NCBI RefSeq assembly: GCF_030816295.1
Contig: NZ_JAUSXV010000001.1
Span: forward strand, 434,001-498,000
Direction: 5' to 3'
Length of the DNA: 64,000 nt
Source: Microbacterium natoriense
GTDB lineage: Bacteria; Actinomycetota; Actinomycetes; Actinomycetales; Microbacteriaceae
Shown piece after piece: positions 18,901-27,839 of this stretch; position 1 is the first letter of the stretch, and each line of letters opens with the position of its first letter. The position numbers were made by a program, and so were the translations under genes. The notes below the pieces were generated by a model. That model did no database searches. It saw only the letters and a program-made list of their open reading frames with translations, and was not told the origin of the DNA.

Positions 18901-19563
18901 GTGGTACACGGCCCCGACCGGCCTCGGCCATCCGATATTGCGGACAATGTGATCCGGATCCTGATCGCGGACGACCAATCCCTTATCCGACAGTCGCTCG
19001 CCGCAGTGGTGAACCTGCAGCCGGACTTCCACGTCGTGGCCGAAGCGTCATCTGGCGCAGACGCGATCCGTCTCGCCGACGACACCCGGCCTGATGTCGC
19101 TCTCCTCGATGTCCACATGCCTGACATCGACGGGATCAGCACGGCGGAGGAGATCATCCGATCGGTCCCGGGCTGTCACGTCCTCATGCTGACTGCATTC
19201 GCCCGGCCCGGGTACCTCAGCCGAGCGATGAAGCTGGGCGCGTCCGGGTTCATCCTCAAAGACGTTCCTGCTGCAGAGCTCTTCAGCGCGATCCGCACCG
19301 TCAACCGCGGAGTCCGTGTCGTGGACCCCACTCTGGCGTCGGAGAGCCTCGCGAAAGGCGCGTCTCCCCTCACGATGAGAGAGACCCAGGTCCTCGCCGC
19401 CGTACTCGCCGAGGCGTCCACGACTGCGATCGCAGGATCGCTCCACCTCACCGAGGGCACCGTGCGCAATGTGATCTCCGAGGCGATGGCCAAACTCCAC
19501 GCCTCACGCCGGTCCGATGCTGCACGCATCGCGGCACAGAACGGCTGGCTCGACGCCCTATGA
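18901..19563 (+). CDS. NarL/LuxR-family response regulator
   Basis: This 220-residue regulator has a receiver domain (IRILIADDQSLIRQSL, phosphoacceptor Asp70 in ALLDVHMPDIDG, then a KDV-type Lys) and a C-terminal LuxR-type helix-turn-helix (LTMRETQVL, then HLTEGTVRNVISEAMAKL). GTG 18901 follows a GGAGAG site at 18891-18896; an in-frame ATG at 18829 has no site. It is the obvious partner of the DesK-like kinase at 13816 and probably acts on the TGACA-TT-TGTCA repeats. Confidence 0.9.
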   Translation: MVHGPDRPRPSDIADNVIRILIADDQSLIRQSLAAVVNLQPDFHVVAEASSGADAIRLADDTRPDVALLDVHMPDIDGISTAEEIIRSVPGCHVLMLTAFARPGYLSRAMKLGASGFILKDVPAAELFSAIRTVNRGVRVVDPTLASESLAKGASPLTMRETQVLAAVLAEASTTAIAGSLHLTEGTVRNVISEAMAKLHASRRSDAARIAAQNGWLDAL

Positions 19564-19587
19564 AGAGATTCAGCTATCGGTACGGAC

Positions 19588-20757
19588 TCAGGGGAACGCA
19601 GACAGATCTGACTTGAGGGCGCGAACGAGGCGATCGGCACGGCGGTCCATCAGACCGAAAGAACGGTTCGTGTTGTACGCGAAGCCGATCTGCTCGTCCG
19701 CGTCGGCGAACACGAGTTGCCCGAGCGCACCGTCATGCCCGAAGGAATGGCTTGACAGAAGAGGTCGGTCGACCGCCCGGCGGAGCATGAAGCCGGACGA
19801 GAACATCGCCGTGGGCGATGAGACCCCTCCCCAATGGGGCACGTCTGTCGGTGCGTCGAGGATGGTATCGACCGACTGATCGGACAAGAGTCGCACACCA
19901 TCGATCTCTCCGACTGCAGCGGCGAACAGCCGAGCCAGCGAGGAGGTTGTGGCGACGACTCCCGCGGCTGGCAGTCCGGCCTTGATGACGTCGATGTCGT
20001 TGAAAGCCGCTTCCGGATTCCAGAGTGCGGTTCCCATCGTCACGGAGCGCATGACCTCGGGGCGGATGCGCATCTTGCGTACGTGCGCCAGCACCCGCAA
20101 TGGGATCTTCGCAGGGTTCTCCCGGGGTGCTGGCCGGGTGACCGCCAGCCGATACGTCTCGCGCGCCGGCAGGCCCAGCCAGAGGTCCAAGCCGAGGGGC
20201 GCGCGGAGTTCGCTCTCGATGAGGATCCGAGGATGCTGTCCTGTTGCTCGTCGTAGGATCTCGCCGACCAGCCACCCCCAGGTGAGGGCGTGGTAGCCGA
20301 ACTGCTGCCCACTGGGCCAGAGCGGTTCCTGATCCTCAAGGGCTCGAATGACGGGTTCCCAGGCGAGAAGGTCCGGAAGGGCGAGATCCGAGTGGAGCGA
20401 GATCAGGCCCGCACGGTGGTCGAGGACCTCGCGGATGGTGATGCTCTGCTTCCCGTTCCGCCCGAAGTCCGGCCAGACCGACATGACCGGAGCGTCGATC
20501 TCCATCTGGCCGGCGTCGACGAGTCGATGGATGAGAAGCGCGAGAACTCCCTTGCTGACGGAGAACGCGGTGGCAAGAGTGTCCCGTCGCCACGCACCGT
20601 CCTCCGTCGGTTGCGCGCTTCCGCTCATCAGGTCGACGACCTGCCGACCTCGATGGTAGATCGCGAGCGAATGCCCGGCCAGATGGTCCGCGCTGATCGC
20701 AGCGAACTCGTCGCGGACGCGTGAGAACGTCGTCTCGGCGTCACCGCGGATCATCAT
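19588..20757 (-). CDS. Serine hydrolase / beta-lactamase-related protein
   Basis: This protein of about 389 residues belongs to the beta-lactamase/EstB/penicillin-binding fold (PF00144). The catalytic SxxK is seen as SVSK, the second-motif Tyr in FGYHALTWGWL, and a C-terminal FGHDGALGQ stands where HxG is expected. It has no signal peptide, so it is likely a cytoplasmic esterase rather than a resistance enzyme. The start is uncertain: ATG 20757 (a double ATG) lies 13 bases after GGAGG, while a GTG at 20766 is only 4 bases after it. It lies downstream of an SDR on the same strand. Confidence 0.85.
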   Translation of the reverse strand: MMIRGDAETTFSRVRDEFAAISADHLAGHSLAIYHRGRQVVDLMSGSAQPTEDGAWRRDTLATAFSVSKGVLALLIHRLVDAGQMEIDAPVMSVWPDFGRNGKQSITIREVLDHRAGLISLHSDLALPDLLAWEPVIRALEDQEPLWPSGQQFGYHALTWGWLVGEILRRATGQHPRILIESELRAPLGLDLWLGLPARETYRLAVTRPAPRENPAKIPLRVLAHVRKMRIRPEVMRSVTMGTALWNPEAAFNDIDVIKAGLPAAGVVATTSSLARLFAAAVGEIDGVRLLSDQSVDTILDAPTDVPHWGGVSSPTAMFSSGFMLRRAVDRPLLSSHSFGHDGALGQLVFADADEQIGFAYNTNRSFGLMDRRADRLVRALKSDLSAFP

Positions 20758-20849
20758 CGGGAGCACGCCGCCTCCCGTCGTCGACTTCGCCGCGGTGGGG
20801 ACGGCTGCCCGTGCAGATCGCACCGGTCCAACAGAACGGCCGTCACGCG

Positions 20850-21659
20850 TCAGCCACGTCGGCCGACGAAGTGGTCCATCGTGCGGTTGACGCCGAGAGC
20901 GTTCATGATCGCGTCGAATCCGCGAACCGGGAACATTCGTCCGCTGGGCAGGAGCCGGACCGCTCCGGGCATGATCAGCTGCTCCTTGCCCCGGCTCACC
21001 GCTGTGAGGATCTTCTCCGCCACCACGTCTTCGTCGAGGATCGGAAGCAGGAACGGGTACTTCGTCTTGACCCCTTCGAACATGCCTGTGTTGACGTAGA
21101 ACGGGCACACGATCAACGTGCGCACCGAGCTGCCCTCGGTGCGAAGCTCGGCACGCAGCGATTCGTTGAATCCGAACGCGGCGAACTTGCTCGCCGAGTA
21201 GTCGGTCTGCCGGGCGACCCCCACCAGCCCTGCCGCGCTGGCGACAGTGACGACGGTGCCGCGGTCGCGCTGCAGCATTCCCCCGAGAAAGGCGCGTGTC
21301 ATCCAGTAGAGACTGAGCGTGTTCACGGCGAATGTGCGCTGGATCGCGTCGGGATCGGAATCGAGGAGCCGCTTGCCCGTGACGATCCCGGCGTTGTTGA
21401 TGAGGATGTCGACTGTGCCCGTGTCGGCCGCCGCCGCGTCCACCGCCGCCCGGTCGGTGATGTCGATGGTTCGCACCTGCGCCTGCCCGCCGAACGATCG
21501 GATCTCGTCACGGACCTTGGTGCCGCGTTCCTCTGAGAGGTCCCAGATCGTGACGCGAGCGCCGCGCCGCGCCGCGCCGATCGCCATCAAACGACCGATA
21601 CCGCTGCCGGCTCCGGTGATCAGCACGTGCGAGCCCGTGAATCGGACACGGTTGTTCAT
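20850..21659 (-). CDS. SDR family oxidoreductase
   Basis: This 269-residue short-chain dehydrogenase has TGAGSGIGR, NNAG and the catalytic YSASK, then a C-terminal extension with AEKILTAVSRGKEQLIMP. That extension resembles SDRs acting on lipids or retinol-like substrates (DltE/dehydrogenase-reductase 7 type). It is 93 bases upstream of the beta-lactamase-like gene and may form an operon with it. The substrate is unknown. Confidence 0.9.
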   Translation of the reverse strand: MNNRVRFTGSHVLITGAGSGIGRLMAIGAARRGARVTIWDLSEERGTKVRDEIRSFGGQAQVRTIDITDRAAVDAAAADTGTVDILINNAGIVTGKRLLDSDPDAIQRTFAVNTLSLYWMTRAFLGGMLQRDRGTVVTVASAAGLVGVARQTDYSASKFAAFGFNESLRAELRTEGSSVRTLIVCPFYVNTGMFEGVKTKYPFLLPILDEDVVAEKILTAVSRGKEQLIMPGAVRLLPSGRMFPVRGFDAIMNALGVNRTMDHFVGRRG

Positions 21660-21729
21660 GTTCTCTCCTGTCGGTCAGAGCTTGTGGACGACCCGCCGCC
21701 GATAGGGCGCAACCGCACGCTCACGGCGC

Positions 21730-21945
21730 TCAGAGCCGATTCAGGGCATCTCGCAGCGCTGTGACGCGCTCGGGATCGCCCGCCCCAGCGGCGAAGGCGA
21801 GAACGCTGTCGACACTCATGCCGTATGCCATCTGAATCATGGGGTGCTCCGGCAGTTCAGGAAGCAGCTCATCGATGACTGCCCGCGCATCGGGCGCGTC
21901 CAGAAGCACGCGCAGCGGGGTGGTTGAAAGATCGTAGGTGGCCAT
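21730..21945 (-). CDS. Small protein resembling the C-terminal domain of the third sulfatase
   Basis: This 71-residue protein follows the sulfatase at 22013 and has a GGAG site 6 bases before ATG 21945. Its pattern PLRVLLDAPDARAVIDELLP and a later MIQMAYGMS resembles the last about 60 residues of the sulfatase at 25196 (PVQALLADGVTREVLERHLP and MASIMG). It therefore looks like a stand-alone version of a helical domain. Its function is unknown; it may bind a sulfatase or its substrate. Confidence 0.65.
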   Translation of the reverse strand: MATYDLSTTPLRVLLDAPDARAVIDELLPELPEHPMIQMAYGMSVDSVLAFAAGAGDPERVTALRDALNRL

Positions 21946-22012
21946 GTGATTCTCCAGTCGATGTGATGGGTGGGTACTGCGAAGTGATATAGGGCGCGAT
22001 GCTCCCCGCTGG

Positions 22013-23521
22013 TCAGGAGCTCGAACGGATGTGTGCCACGTACATCTCCACCATCGCGAAGAGTTCGGCGTCGTACGGCCCCCATTCCGGACGCGGGGTG
22101 TCCGGTCCGACGTACGGCTCGTCCGCATAACGGCCCTGATACTCGGCGAGCTTGACCTCGAGCTCGGCTTTGATGCCCGCGTAGCCCGGGTCGTCGGCGA
22201 CGTTGCGCACTTCGCTCGGGTCGCTCTTCAGATCGTAGAGCTCCCACTCGGGCTCGAACACGGTGTGAGATGCGCCGGGAACATCGAGGCCTGCGCCGTA
22301 GTAGTAGATGAGTTTGTGATCGGCCGTGCGGATGCCGTAGTGCGCGGGTGCCGCGTGGATCGGATCGTCATGCTCCCAGTACCGGTAGTACACGGCATCC
22401 GGCCAGTCCTCCACCTCCTCGCCCCGCAGCAGGGAACGGAAGCTGCGCCCCTGAGACGTGGGAAGAGCCTCGGCGGCGTCGACCCCGCAGATGTCGAGGA
22501 AGGTCGCGGCGAAGTCGACGTTCGTGATGATCGCATCGCACGTGCTGCCCGCTTCGATCTCGGCCGGCCAGCGCATCAGCATCGGCATCTGCAGCGACTG
22601 ATCGAACATCAGGCGCTTGTCGAACCAGCCGTGGTCACCGAGGAAGAAGCCCTGGTCCGAGGTGTACACGACGAGCGTGTTCTCGGCCAGACCGCGTTCC
22701 TCCAGGTGGTCGAGCAGCCGGCCGATGTTGTCGTCGATCGACTGGATGCACTGCAGGTAGTCGCGCATGTAGATCTGGTACTTCCAGCGCATCCGCGCTT
22801 CGCGGTTCTCCGGTCCGCGCAGGTGCTCCGGCACCTCCTGCTTCAGGTCCTCGGAGCCCATATCGTCGGCGATCGTCATCCGGACTCCGCGCACCGCCTT
22901 GCTGCGCGTCTCGTAGTCGTCGAAGAACGTCTCGGGCTCGGGGATCGAGCCGTCCGCGTACAGGTGCTTGTGCTTCTCGTCGGGAACCCATGGTCGATGC
23001 GGCGCCTTGTGGTGCACCATCATGCAGAACGGCTCGTCTTCACCGAGCGAATCGATCCAGTCGAGGGAGAGGTCGGTGACGATGTCGGTGGCGTAGCCCT
23101 GCACCGGCCGGGCACCCGTTTCATCGATCATCATCGGGTCGACGTAGTCTCCCTGGCCTGGGAAGATCTTCCAGGCGTCGAAGCCGCGTGGAAGCGCCGT
23201 GCCGTGCTCGCCCAGGTGCCATTTGCCGAACATCGCGGTCTTGTAGCCGCTCTGCTGGAGGACCTCGGGGAAGGTCGGCACGCGATAGTCCATCTCGGTC
23301 CAGATCGAGGAGACGCCGTTGACGTGACTGTACGTCCCGGTCAGGATCGTCGCACGCGACGGACTGCAGATCGAGTTCGTGCAGAACACGGCGTCCATCC
23401 GCATGCCCTCGGCGGCGATCCGATCGAGATGAGGGGTGTGGTTCACTCTGCTGCCGTATGCCGAGATCGCATGCGCCGCGTGGTCGTCGGACATGACGAA
23501 GATGACGTTCGTTCGAGTCAT
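22013..23521 (-). CDS. Sulfatase (formylglycine type, CSPSR)
   Basis: This 502-residue type I sulfatase would hydrolyse a sulfate ester. The N-terminal VIFVMSDDHAAHA supplies metal-binding Asp residues, and Cys52 in ICSPSRATILTG is the residue converted to formylglycine. Later motifs include YTSDQGFFLGDHG (metal/sulfate binding) and the C-terminal WELYDLKSDPSEVRNV. ATG 23521 is chosen at the fold start. No signal peptide is visible, which suggests cytoplasmic action on imported sulfated compounds. It is third in the sulfatase series read from 26953. Confidence 0.93.
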   Translation of the reverse strand: MTRTNVIFVMSDDHAAHAISAYGSRVNHTPHLDRIAAEGMRMDAVFCTNSICSPSRATILTGTYSHVNGVSSIWTEMDYRVPTFPEVLQQSGYKTAMFGKWHLGEHGTALPRGFDAWKIFPGQGDYVDPMMIDETGARPVQGYATDIVTDLSLDWIDSLGEDEPFCMMVHHKAPHRPWVPDEKHKHLYADGSIPEPETFFDDYETRSKAVRGVRMTIADDMGSEDLKQEVPEHLRGPENREARMRWKYQIYMRDYLQCIQSIDDNIGRLLDHLEERGLAENTLVVYTSDQGFFLGDHGWFDKRLMFDQSLQMPMLMRWPAEIEAGSTCDAIITNVDFAATFLDICGVDAAEALPTSQGRSFRSLLRGEEVEDWPDAVYYRYWEHDDPIHAAPAHYGIRTADHKLIYYYGAGLDVPGASHTVFEPEWELYDLKSDPSEVRNVADDPGYAGIKAELEVKLAEYQGRYADEPYVGPDTPRPEWGPYDAELFAMVEMYVAHIRSSS

Positions 23522-23546
23522 GATCTTCTTTCGAGGTTTGAGCGAA

Positions 23547-25199
23547 TCAGGAAGGGCTGGCGACGAGTTCGGCGGCACTCGGCTCGTATCCGAGTCGCCA
23601 CGCCTTCACCCACACGGGAGCGAGCACTGGCACAGGTTCGGAGTAGATCGTCCAGATGGAGCCAGTGCCAGAGGGCATGCCGATCTCGCGTTGCAGCGGG
23701 CCACGCGGTCCGCTGGCCGACGGCTCGTGGTCCGTCCACGCAAGAATCGCTCCTTCGGTCTCGCAAGACGCGATGAGCAGGCCATCGCGGATCTCAGCGA
23801 TCGGCTTGGATGTCGCCCGGTGGACACCGCCAGGGCGCCACTTCTCTTCGAGAACCTCCTCCGGTACGGCGCCGAGGTCGCCGTACCGCTCGATCCACGC
23901 ATCCAGCGCGGCGCGAAGCCGGGTGAGGTCGCGTCGGTTGGCCGGCTCCGCGACGAGGTTGACCAGCTCATGAGGATCCACCACGATGTCGTACAGCTCT
24001 TCGCGGGGCTTGGATTGGGCGACGACGGCGCGCTGTGCGGCTGTCATGGTCGTCAGCGCTTCCCCCCGCGCCCGTTGCTGGCACTCGTCGGACGCGAGCT
24101 TGCGGAACGCGGCCCACGTCGACAGCTGATCGGAGTAATCGGTATGGATCATCGCCGGCTTGTCCGGATGGTAGTTCCTGATATAGCGGAATCGGTGATC
24201 TCGGACGGTGCGCGACCGATCCTCCGCCTCGCCCTGGCGGTCCCGTCCGCCATAGGTGAACTCGTTCGGCTCGGTCACCACGGCGCCATCCACACCGAAG
24301 AGCGGCACGCCGTGCATGAACGAGGGCACGTCGATGCCCGCCAGCGCGAGCATCGTGGGAGCGAGATCCATGGTGTGCGCGAGGTCGGAGGAAGTCGCGG
24401 CCTCGGGGAGATGTCCCGGCCAGCTCACGAGGAGCGGCTCTCGCAGCCCCGCTTCACCGGCCCAGCGTTTGGCCTTCGGCATCCCCTTGCCGTGGTCGCT
24501 CCAGAAGACGACGATCGTGTCATCGAGGAGTCCGTCTGCTTCGAGCTCATCGAGGATCTGTCCTGCCCAGTGGTCCATCTCGGTGATGAGGTCTGCGTAA
24601 CGGGCCCAGGCCGTGCGGAACACCTCGTCGTCGGGATAGTACGGCGGGATCGGCGCCGCAGCAGGGTCGTGCCGTTCGGCGTCGGTGACGTGGCTCGTCG
24701 CGGCGGCGAAGGCGTCGTCCTCGAGGTACAGCTGAGACTCATGCGTGCTCATCCCGTGGAACATGGCGAAGAACGGCGTGTCCGCAGTCGGGCGGTTTCG
24801 CCAGTGCGCGGCCGGGCTGCAGTCGTCGAAGACGACCTCGGGCAGGTCGACCTGAAAATCGGTGAACCAGTTGTTGGTGCAGTAGTAACCCGCTTCTCGG
24901 AAGATCTCCGGCAGAAGACGCACCGTCGGCGGAGGGACAGCCTTGGAACGCATGTGCATCGTGCCGATGGCTGTCGGATAGCATCCCGTGACTATCGCCG
25001 AGCGAGCGGGAGCACAGATGGGAGCCGCCGCGAATGCGTTGTCGAATCGCACTCCGCGCGCGGCAAGAGCATCGAGATTCGGCGTGTGCGCGTACTCGGC
25101 ACCCGGCCAGATGCCGGCGTAGCATCCGAGGTCCGGATTGATGTCGTGAGTGCTGATCCAGAGGATGTTGGGCCTGATGACGCCAGATCCCTGACTCAC
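23547..25199 (-). CDS. Sulfatase (formylglycine type, CAPAR)
   Basis: This 550-residue sulfatase is distinct from its neighbours. RPNILWISTHDINPDLGCYA starts the alkaline-phosphatase-like fold, Cys62 in PICAPARSAIVTG is the expected formylglycine site, and VVFWSDHGKGMPKAK carries metal/substrate ligands. The layout resembles heparan N-sulfatase-like (S1_8-type) enzymes, but the substrate is not determinable here. The GTG start overlaps the TGA of the upstream sulfatase. No signal peptide is apparent. Confidence 0.92.
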   Translation of the reverse strand: MSQGSGVIRPNILWISTHDINPDLGCYAGIWPGAEYAHTPNLDALAARGVRFDNAFAAAPICAPARSAIVTGCYPTAIGTMHMRSKAVPPPTVRLLPEIFREAGYYCTNNWFTDFQVDLPEVVFDDCSPAAHWRNRPTADTPFFAMFHGMSTHESQLYLEDDAFAAATSHVTDAERHDPAAAPIPPYYPDDEVFRTAWARYADLITEMDHWAGQILDELEADGLLDDTIVVFWSDHGKGMPKAKRWAGEAGLREPLLVSWPGHLPEAATSSDLAHTMDLAPTMLALAGIDVPSFMHGVPLFGVDGAVVTEPNEFTYGGRDRQGEAEDRSRTVRDHRFRYIRNYHPDKPAMIHTDYSDQLSTWAAFRKLASDECQQRARGEALTTMTAAQRAVVAQSKPREELYDIVVDPHELVNLVAEPANRRDLTRLRAALDAWIERYGDLGAVPEEVLEEKWRPGGVHRATSKPIAEIRDGLLIASCETEGAILAWTDHEPSASGPRGPLQREIGMPSGTGSIWTIYSEPVPVLAPVWVKAWRLGYEPSAAELVASPS

Positions 25200-26953
25200 G
25201 ACACGACCGCCGCTGCAGTCGTCTGCGCAAGATCGTCAGCCATCTCCCGCAGCTTCGTCACCGACACCCCGCCGACCGCAGCGATACCCATGATGCTCGC
25301 CATCGGGGTCGCGGTGATCAGTTCTGTCGTGACGAGCCAGGGAAGATGCCGCTCGAGCACCTCGCGGGTGACCCCGTCGGCGAGCAGCGCCTGCACCGGC
25401 GCCATGAGAAGCTCCCTCGCCGGCAGTTCGGCGAGATCCGGGAGGGGCTCGGCGATCTTCAACGCGCGATCGAGATCGACGGCCACACGCAGATGTTCGG
25501 CCGTGACATCGCCGTCAGGCAGCCCGAGCCGGGTGAAGATGCTGGGCGGGGCGTCGTTCTCTCGAAGAAGCGAGATGAGCAGCTCGATCATCCGCTGCTC
25601 GACCTCGTCGTCGACGATCGGCGTCGTCTGGCCGGGATCGGTCTCGAGATCCCACAGCAGGGTGCCGTGCTGCCAGGAGTTGATGCGGAAACCTCCGACG
25701 GAGTCGACCCGCATGGTGCGCAGGCCCTTCGTGAAGGAGAACGGCGCCGCTGGTTCCCACTCGGCCAGCTCTGAGACGGAGAAGCGGCTGCGCATGTGCG
25801 TCGGCATGAGGGTGTAGTCCTCGATCGGGCCGTTGGCCGGATCGACGCTCGCCCGCATGTAGACGTAGCGGCCGTCGGTCACGTTGACATGACCGCCGTG
25901 GATGCCGAACAGCGCGCCCTCCTTGCCTCCTTCGAGCGCGAGGTCCTTGCCGAGCATGTCCTCAGTCGGCTCGACGCCGAAGAAGCGCAGCATCGTCGGC
26001 GCGATGTCGATCGTCTGCGCCAGCTCACCCCGACGAACATCGGCGCCGCCCGTGCGCGGATCCCAGAGGAACATCGGCAGGTGGACGAGTTCGTTGAACC
26101 ACGGCTGCACCGACTTCGCCCACCAGCCGTGCTCGCCGAGCAGGAAGCCGTGATCGGTGTTGACGAGCAGCATCGTGTCCTTCCACATGTCGTGCTCGTC
26201 CATGAAGTCCATGACCCGACCCAGCGAGAAATCGCACATCGAGACCAGCGCGGCATACTCGCGCCGAGCCTGCTCGACCTGATCCTGCGGCTCGACGACC
26301 TTGTTGTACCCCGGCCAGTCGACCACGGGGCCTTCGTAGTCGCTCGGGTACAGGTCGCGGTACTTGTCGTGCGCGAAGAAGGGCTCGTGCGGATCGAACA
26401 GTTCCAGCTGCAGCATCCAGCGGTCGGCATCGACATTCGTCTCGAGGAACTCGACGGCGGCGTCGACCGTCCGCGTCTGCGTGTGCTCGGCCTCCGTCGA
26501 CATGTACTTGCGGTTGACCGCATCCTGCGTCTTCAGCACGGCCGGGAATCGAACGCCGCGCAATGCGTCGGCGTCGCCCTTCCACGGGTCGCCCTCCTGC
26601 CCGCGGAAGAACTCCCAGGTGTTGTAGCGCGTGTGATACGTGGCGCCGCCGTCCTCCCAGTAGTGCTGGTGATCGGTGACCAGATGCGTGTGCACCCCTG
26701 CGTTCTTGAGCATCTCTGGCATCGAATCGTCGAACGGCTCGAGGGGCCCCCAGCTGCGGTGCAGGAAGTTGTGTCGCCCCGTGTGCATCTCACGCCGAGC
26801 CGGCATGCACGGCATGGACCCGGCATAGAAGTTGTCGAACGTCGCTGCCCTGTGCGCCAGCCGGGCGAAGTTCGGGGCGTCGACGAAGGTGTCACCGTAC
26901 GGCGGCAGCATGTGCCGGTTGAGGCTGTCGAACATCAGGATGATGGCGCGCAT
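25196..26953 (-). CDS. Sulfatase (formylglycine type, CMPAR) with extra C-terminal domain
   Basis: This 585-residue sulfatase begins MRAIILMFDSLNRHMLPPYG, has Cys49 in SMPCMPARREMHTGRHNF as the formylglycine site, and LLVNTDHGFLLGEHGWW as the second metal motif. Beyond the usual fold it carries about 70 extra residues (LLMAPVQALLADGVTREVLE onward) that resemble the separate 71-residue protein at 21730. It is the first of three sulfatase genes in one direction, downstream of the peptide-type ABC importer. Confidence 0.92.
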   Translation of the reverse strand: MRAIILMFDSLNRHMLPPYGDTFVDAPNFARLAHRAATFDNFYAGSMPCMPARREMHTGRHNFLHRSWGPLEPFDDSMPEMLKNAGVHTHLVTDHQHYWEDGGATYHTRYNTWEFFRGQEGDPWKGDADALRGVRFPAVLKTQDAVNRKYMSTEAEHTQTRTVDAAVEFLETNVDADRWMLQLELFDPHEPFFAHDKYRDLYPSDYEGPVVDWPGYNKVVEPQDQVEQARREYAALVSMCDFSLGRVMDFMDEHDMWKDTMLLVNTDHGFLLGEHGWWAKSVQPWFNELVHLPMFLWDPRTGGADVRRGELAQTIDIAPTMLRFFGVEPTEDMLGKDLALEGGKEGALFGIHGGHVNVTDGRYVYMRASVDPANGPIEDYTLMPTHMRSRFSVSELAEWEPAAPFSFTKGLRTMRVDSVGGFRINSWQHGTLLWDLETDPGQTTPIVDDEVEQRMIELLISLLRENDAPPSIFTRLGLPDGDVTAEHLRVAVDLDRALKIAEPLPDLAELPARELLMAPVQALLADGVTREVLERHLPWLVTTELITATPMASIMGIAAVGGVSVTKLREMADDLAQTTAAAVVS

Positions 26954-26972
26954 GGTGGTCCTTGCTTTCCTG

Positions 26973-27839
26973 TCACACCTTGAGCGTGACCGTGCTGGTC
27001 GATTCTCGGTTCTGGCTTGCGAGCAGTGCGTGCCGTTCCGCGCGGCGCTTCGCCTGCAGCGCGGGATTCGGCACCGGTGCCGCGAGGAACAATCGCTGGG
27101 TATACGGATGCCGGGGGTTCGTCGTCACCTGTTCCGCGTCGCCCCACTCCACGACCTCGCCGTGGTACATCACCGCGACGCGATTGCTGAGATGACGGAC
27201 GACGGCGAGGTCATGTGACACGAACAGGTACGCGACACCGGTGTCGTCCTGGATCTCCTTGAAGAGCTCGAGGACTCGCGCCTGCGTCGACAGATCGAGC
27301 GCCGACACCGGTTCGTCGCACACGATGAGCCGTGGTTGCAGGGCGAGCGCACGCGCGATCGCCACTCGCTGGCGCTGCCCGCCGCTGAACTCACGGGGCA
27401 GTCGTTCGGCGGCGTCGCCGGGAAGGCGCACCTGGTCGAGCAGCTTGCGAACCCTCGCGCGGGCGTCCTTCACGCTGACGTTGCGGACGGTGAGCGGCTC
27501 CATGAGGATCTGCTCGATCGTCATGGAGGGATTGAGTGACGTGTACGGGTCTTGGAAGACCACCTGGATGTCGTGCCCGAGCGCTCGACGCTGCCGCGAC
27601 GAGAGGTGGGCGATATCGCGGCCGTCGTACTCGATGGTCCCGTCAGTGACCGGCGCCAGCCCGAGCAGTGCCCGTCCGAGCGTGGTCTTGCCCGAGCCGG
27701 ATTCTCCCACGAGGCCCACGGTCTCACCCGCCTTGATGTCGATCGATACGCCTTTGAGGGCGCGGAACGGCTTCTTGCGGAAGCCCTTGGCCGGGTACTC
27801 GACCACCAGATCGCGGATGTCTACGAGCGTGCCGCTCAC
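26973..27839 (-). CDS. Oligopeptide-type ABC transporter ATP-binding protein (DppF/OppF-like)
   Basis: This 288-residue ATPase has Walker A (GESGSGKTTLGR), the signature FSGGQRQRVAIARAL and Walker B LIVCDEPVSALD, plus the C-terminal peptide-importer block HPYTQRLFLAAPVPNP that identifies the oligopeptide/dipeptide subfamily. It starts at 27839, overlapping the stop of the permease-ATPase fusion. It supplies the second of the two ATPase subunits of the importer. Confidence 0.92.
   Translation of the reverse strand: MSGTLVDIRDLVVEYPAKGFRKKPFRALKGVSIDIKAGETVGLVGESGSGKTTLGRALLGLAPVTDGTIEYDGRDIAHLSSRQRRALGHDIQVVFQDPYTSLNPSMTIEQILMEPLTVRNVSVKDARARVRKLLDQVRLPGDAAERLPREFSGGQRQRVAIARALALQPRLIVCDEPVSALDLSTQARVLELFKEIQDDTGVAYLFVSHDLAVVRHLSNRVAVMYHGEVVEWGDAEQVTTNPRHPYTQRLFLAAPVPNPALQAKRRAERHALLASQNRESTSTVTLKV

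Noticed and set aside
17961..19094. 377-codon plus-strand frame across the surface-protein and regulator region
   Set aside because: It has Arg-rich shadow composition and overlaps the supported surface-protein and response-regulator genes.
22031..25817. Very long frames opposite the sulfatase genes (581 and 793 codons)
   Set aside because: They are mirror images of well-supported sulfatase genes, are rich in Arg/His/Val as GC-rich antisense frames are, and show no domain.
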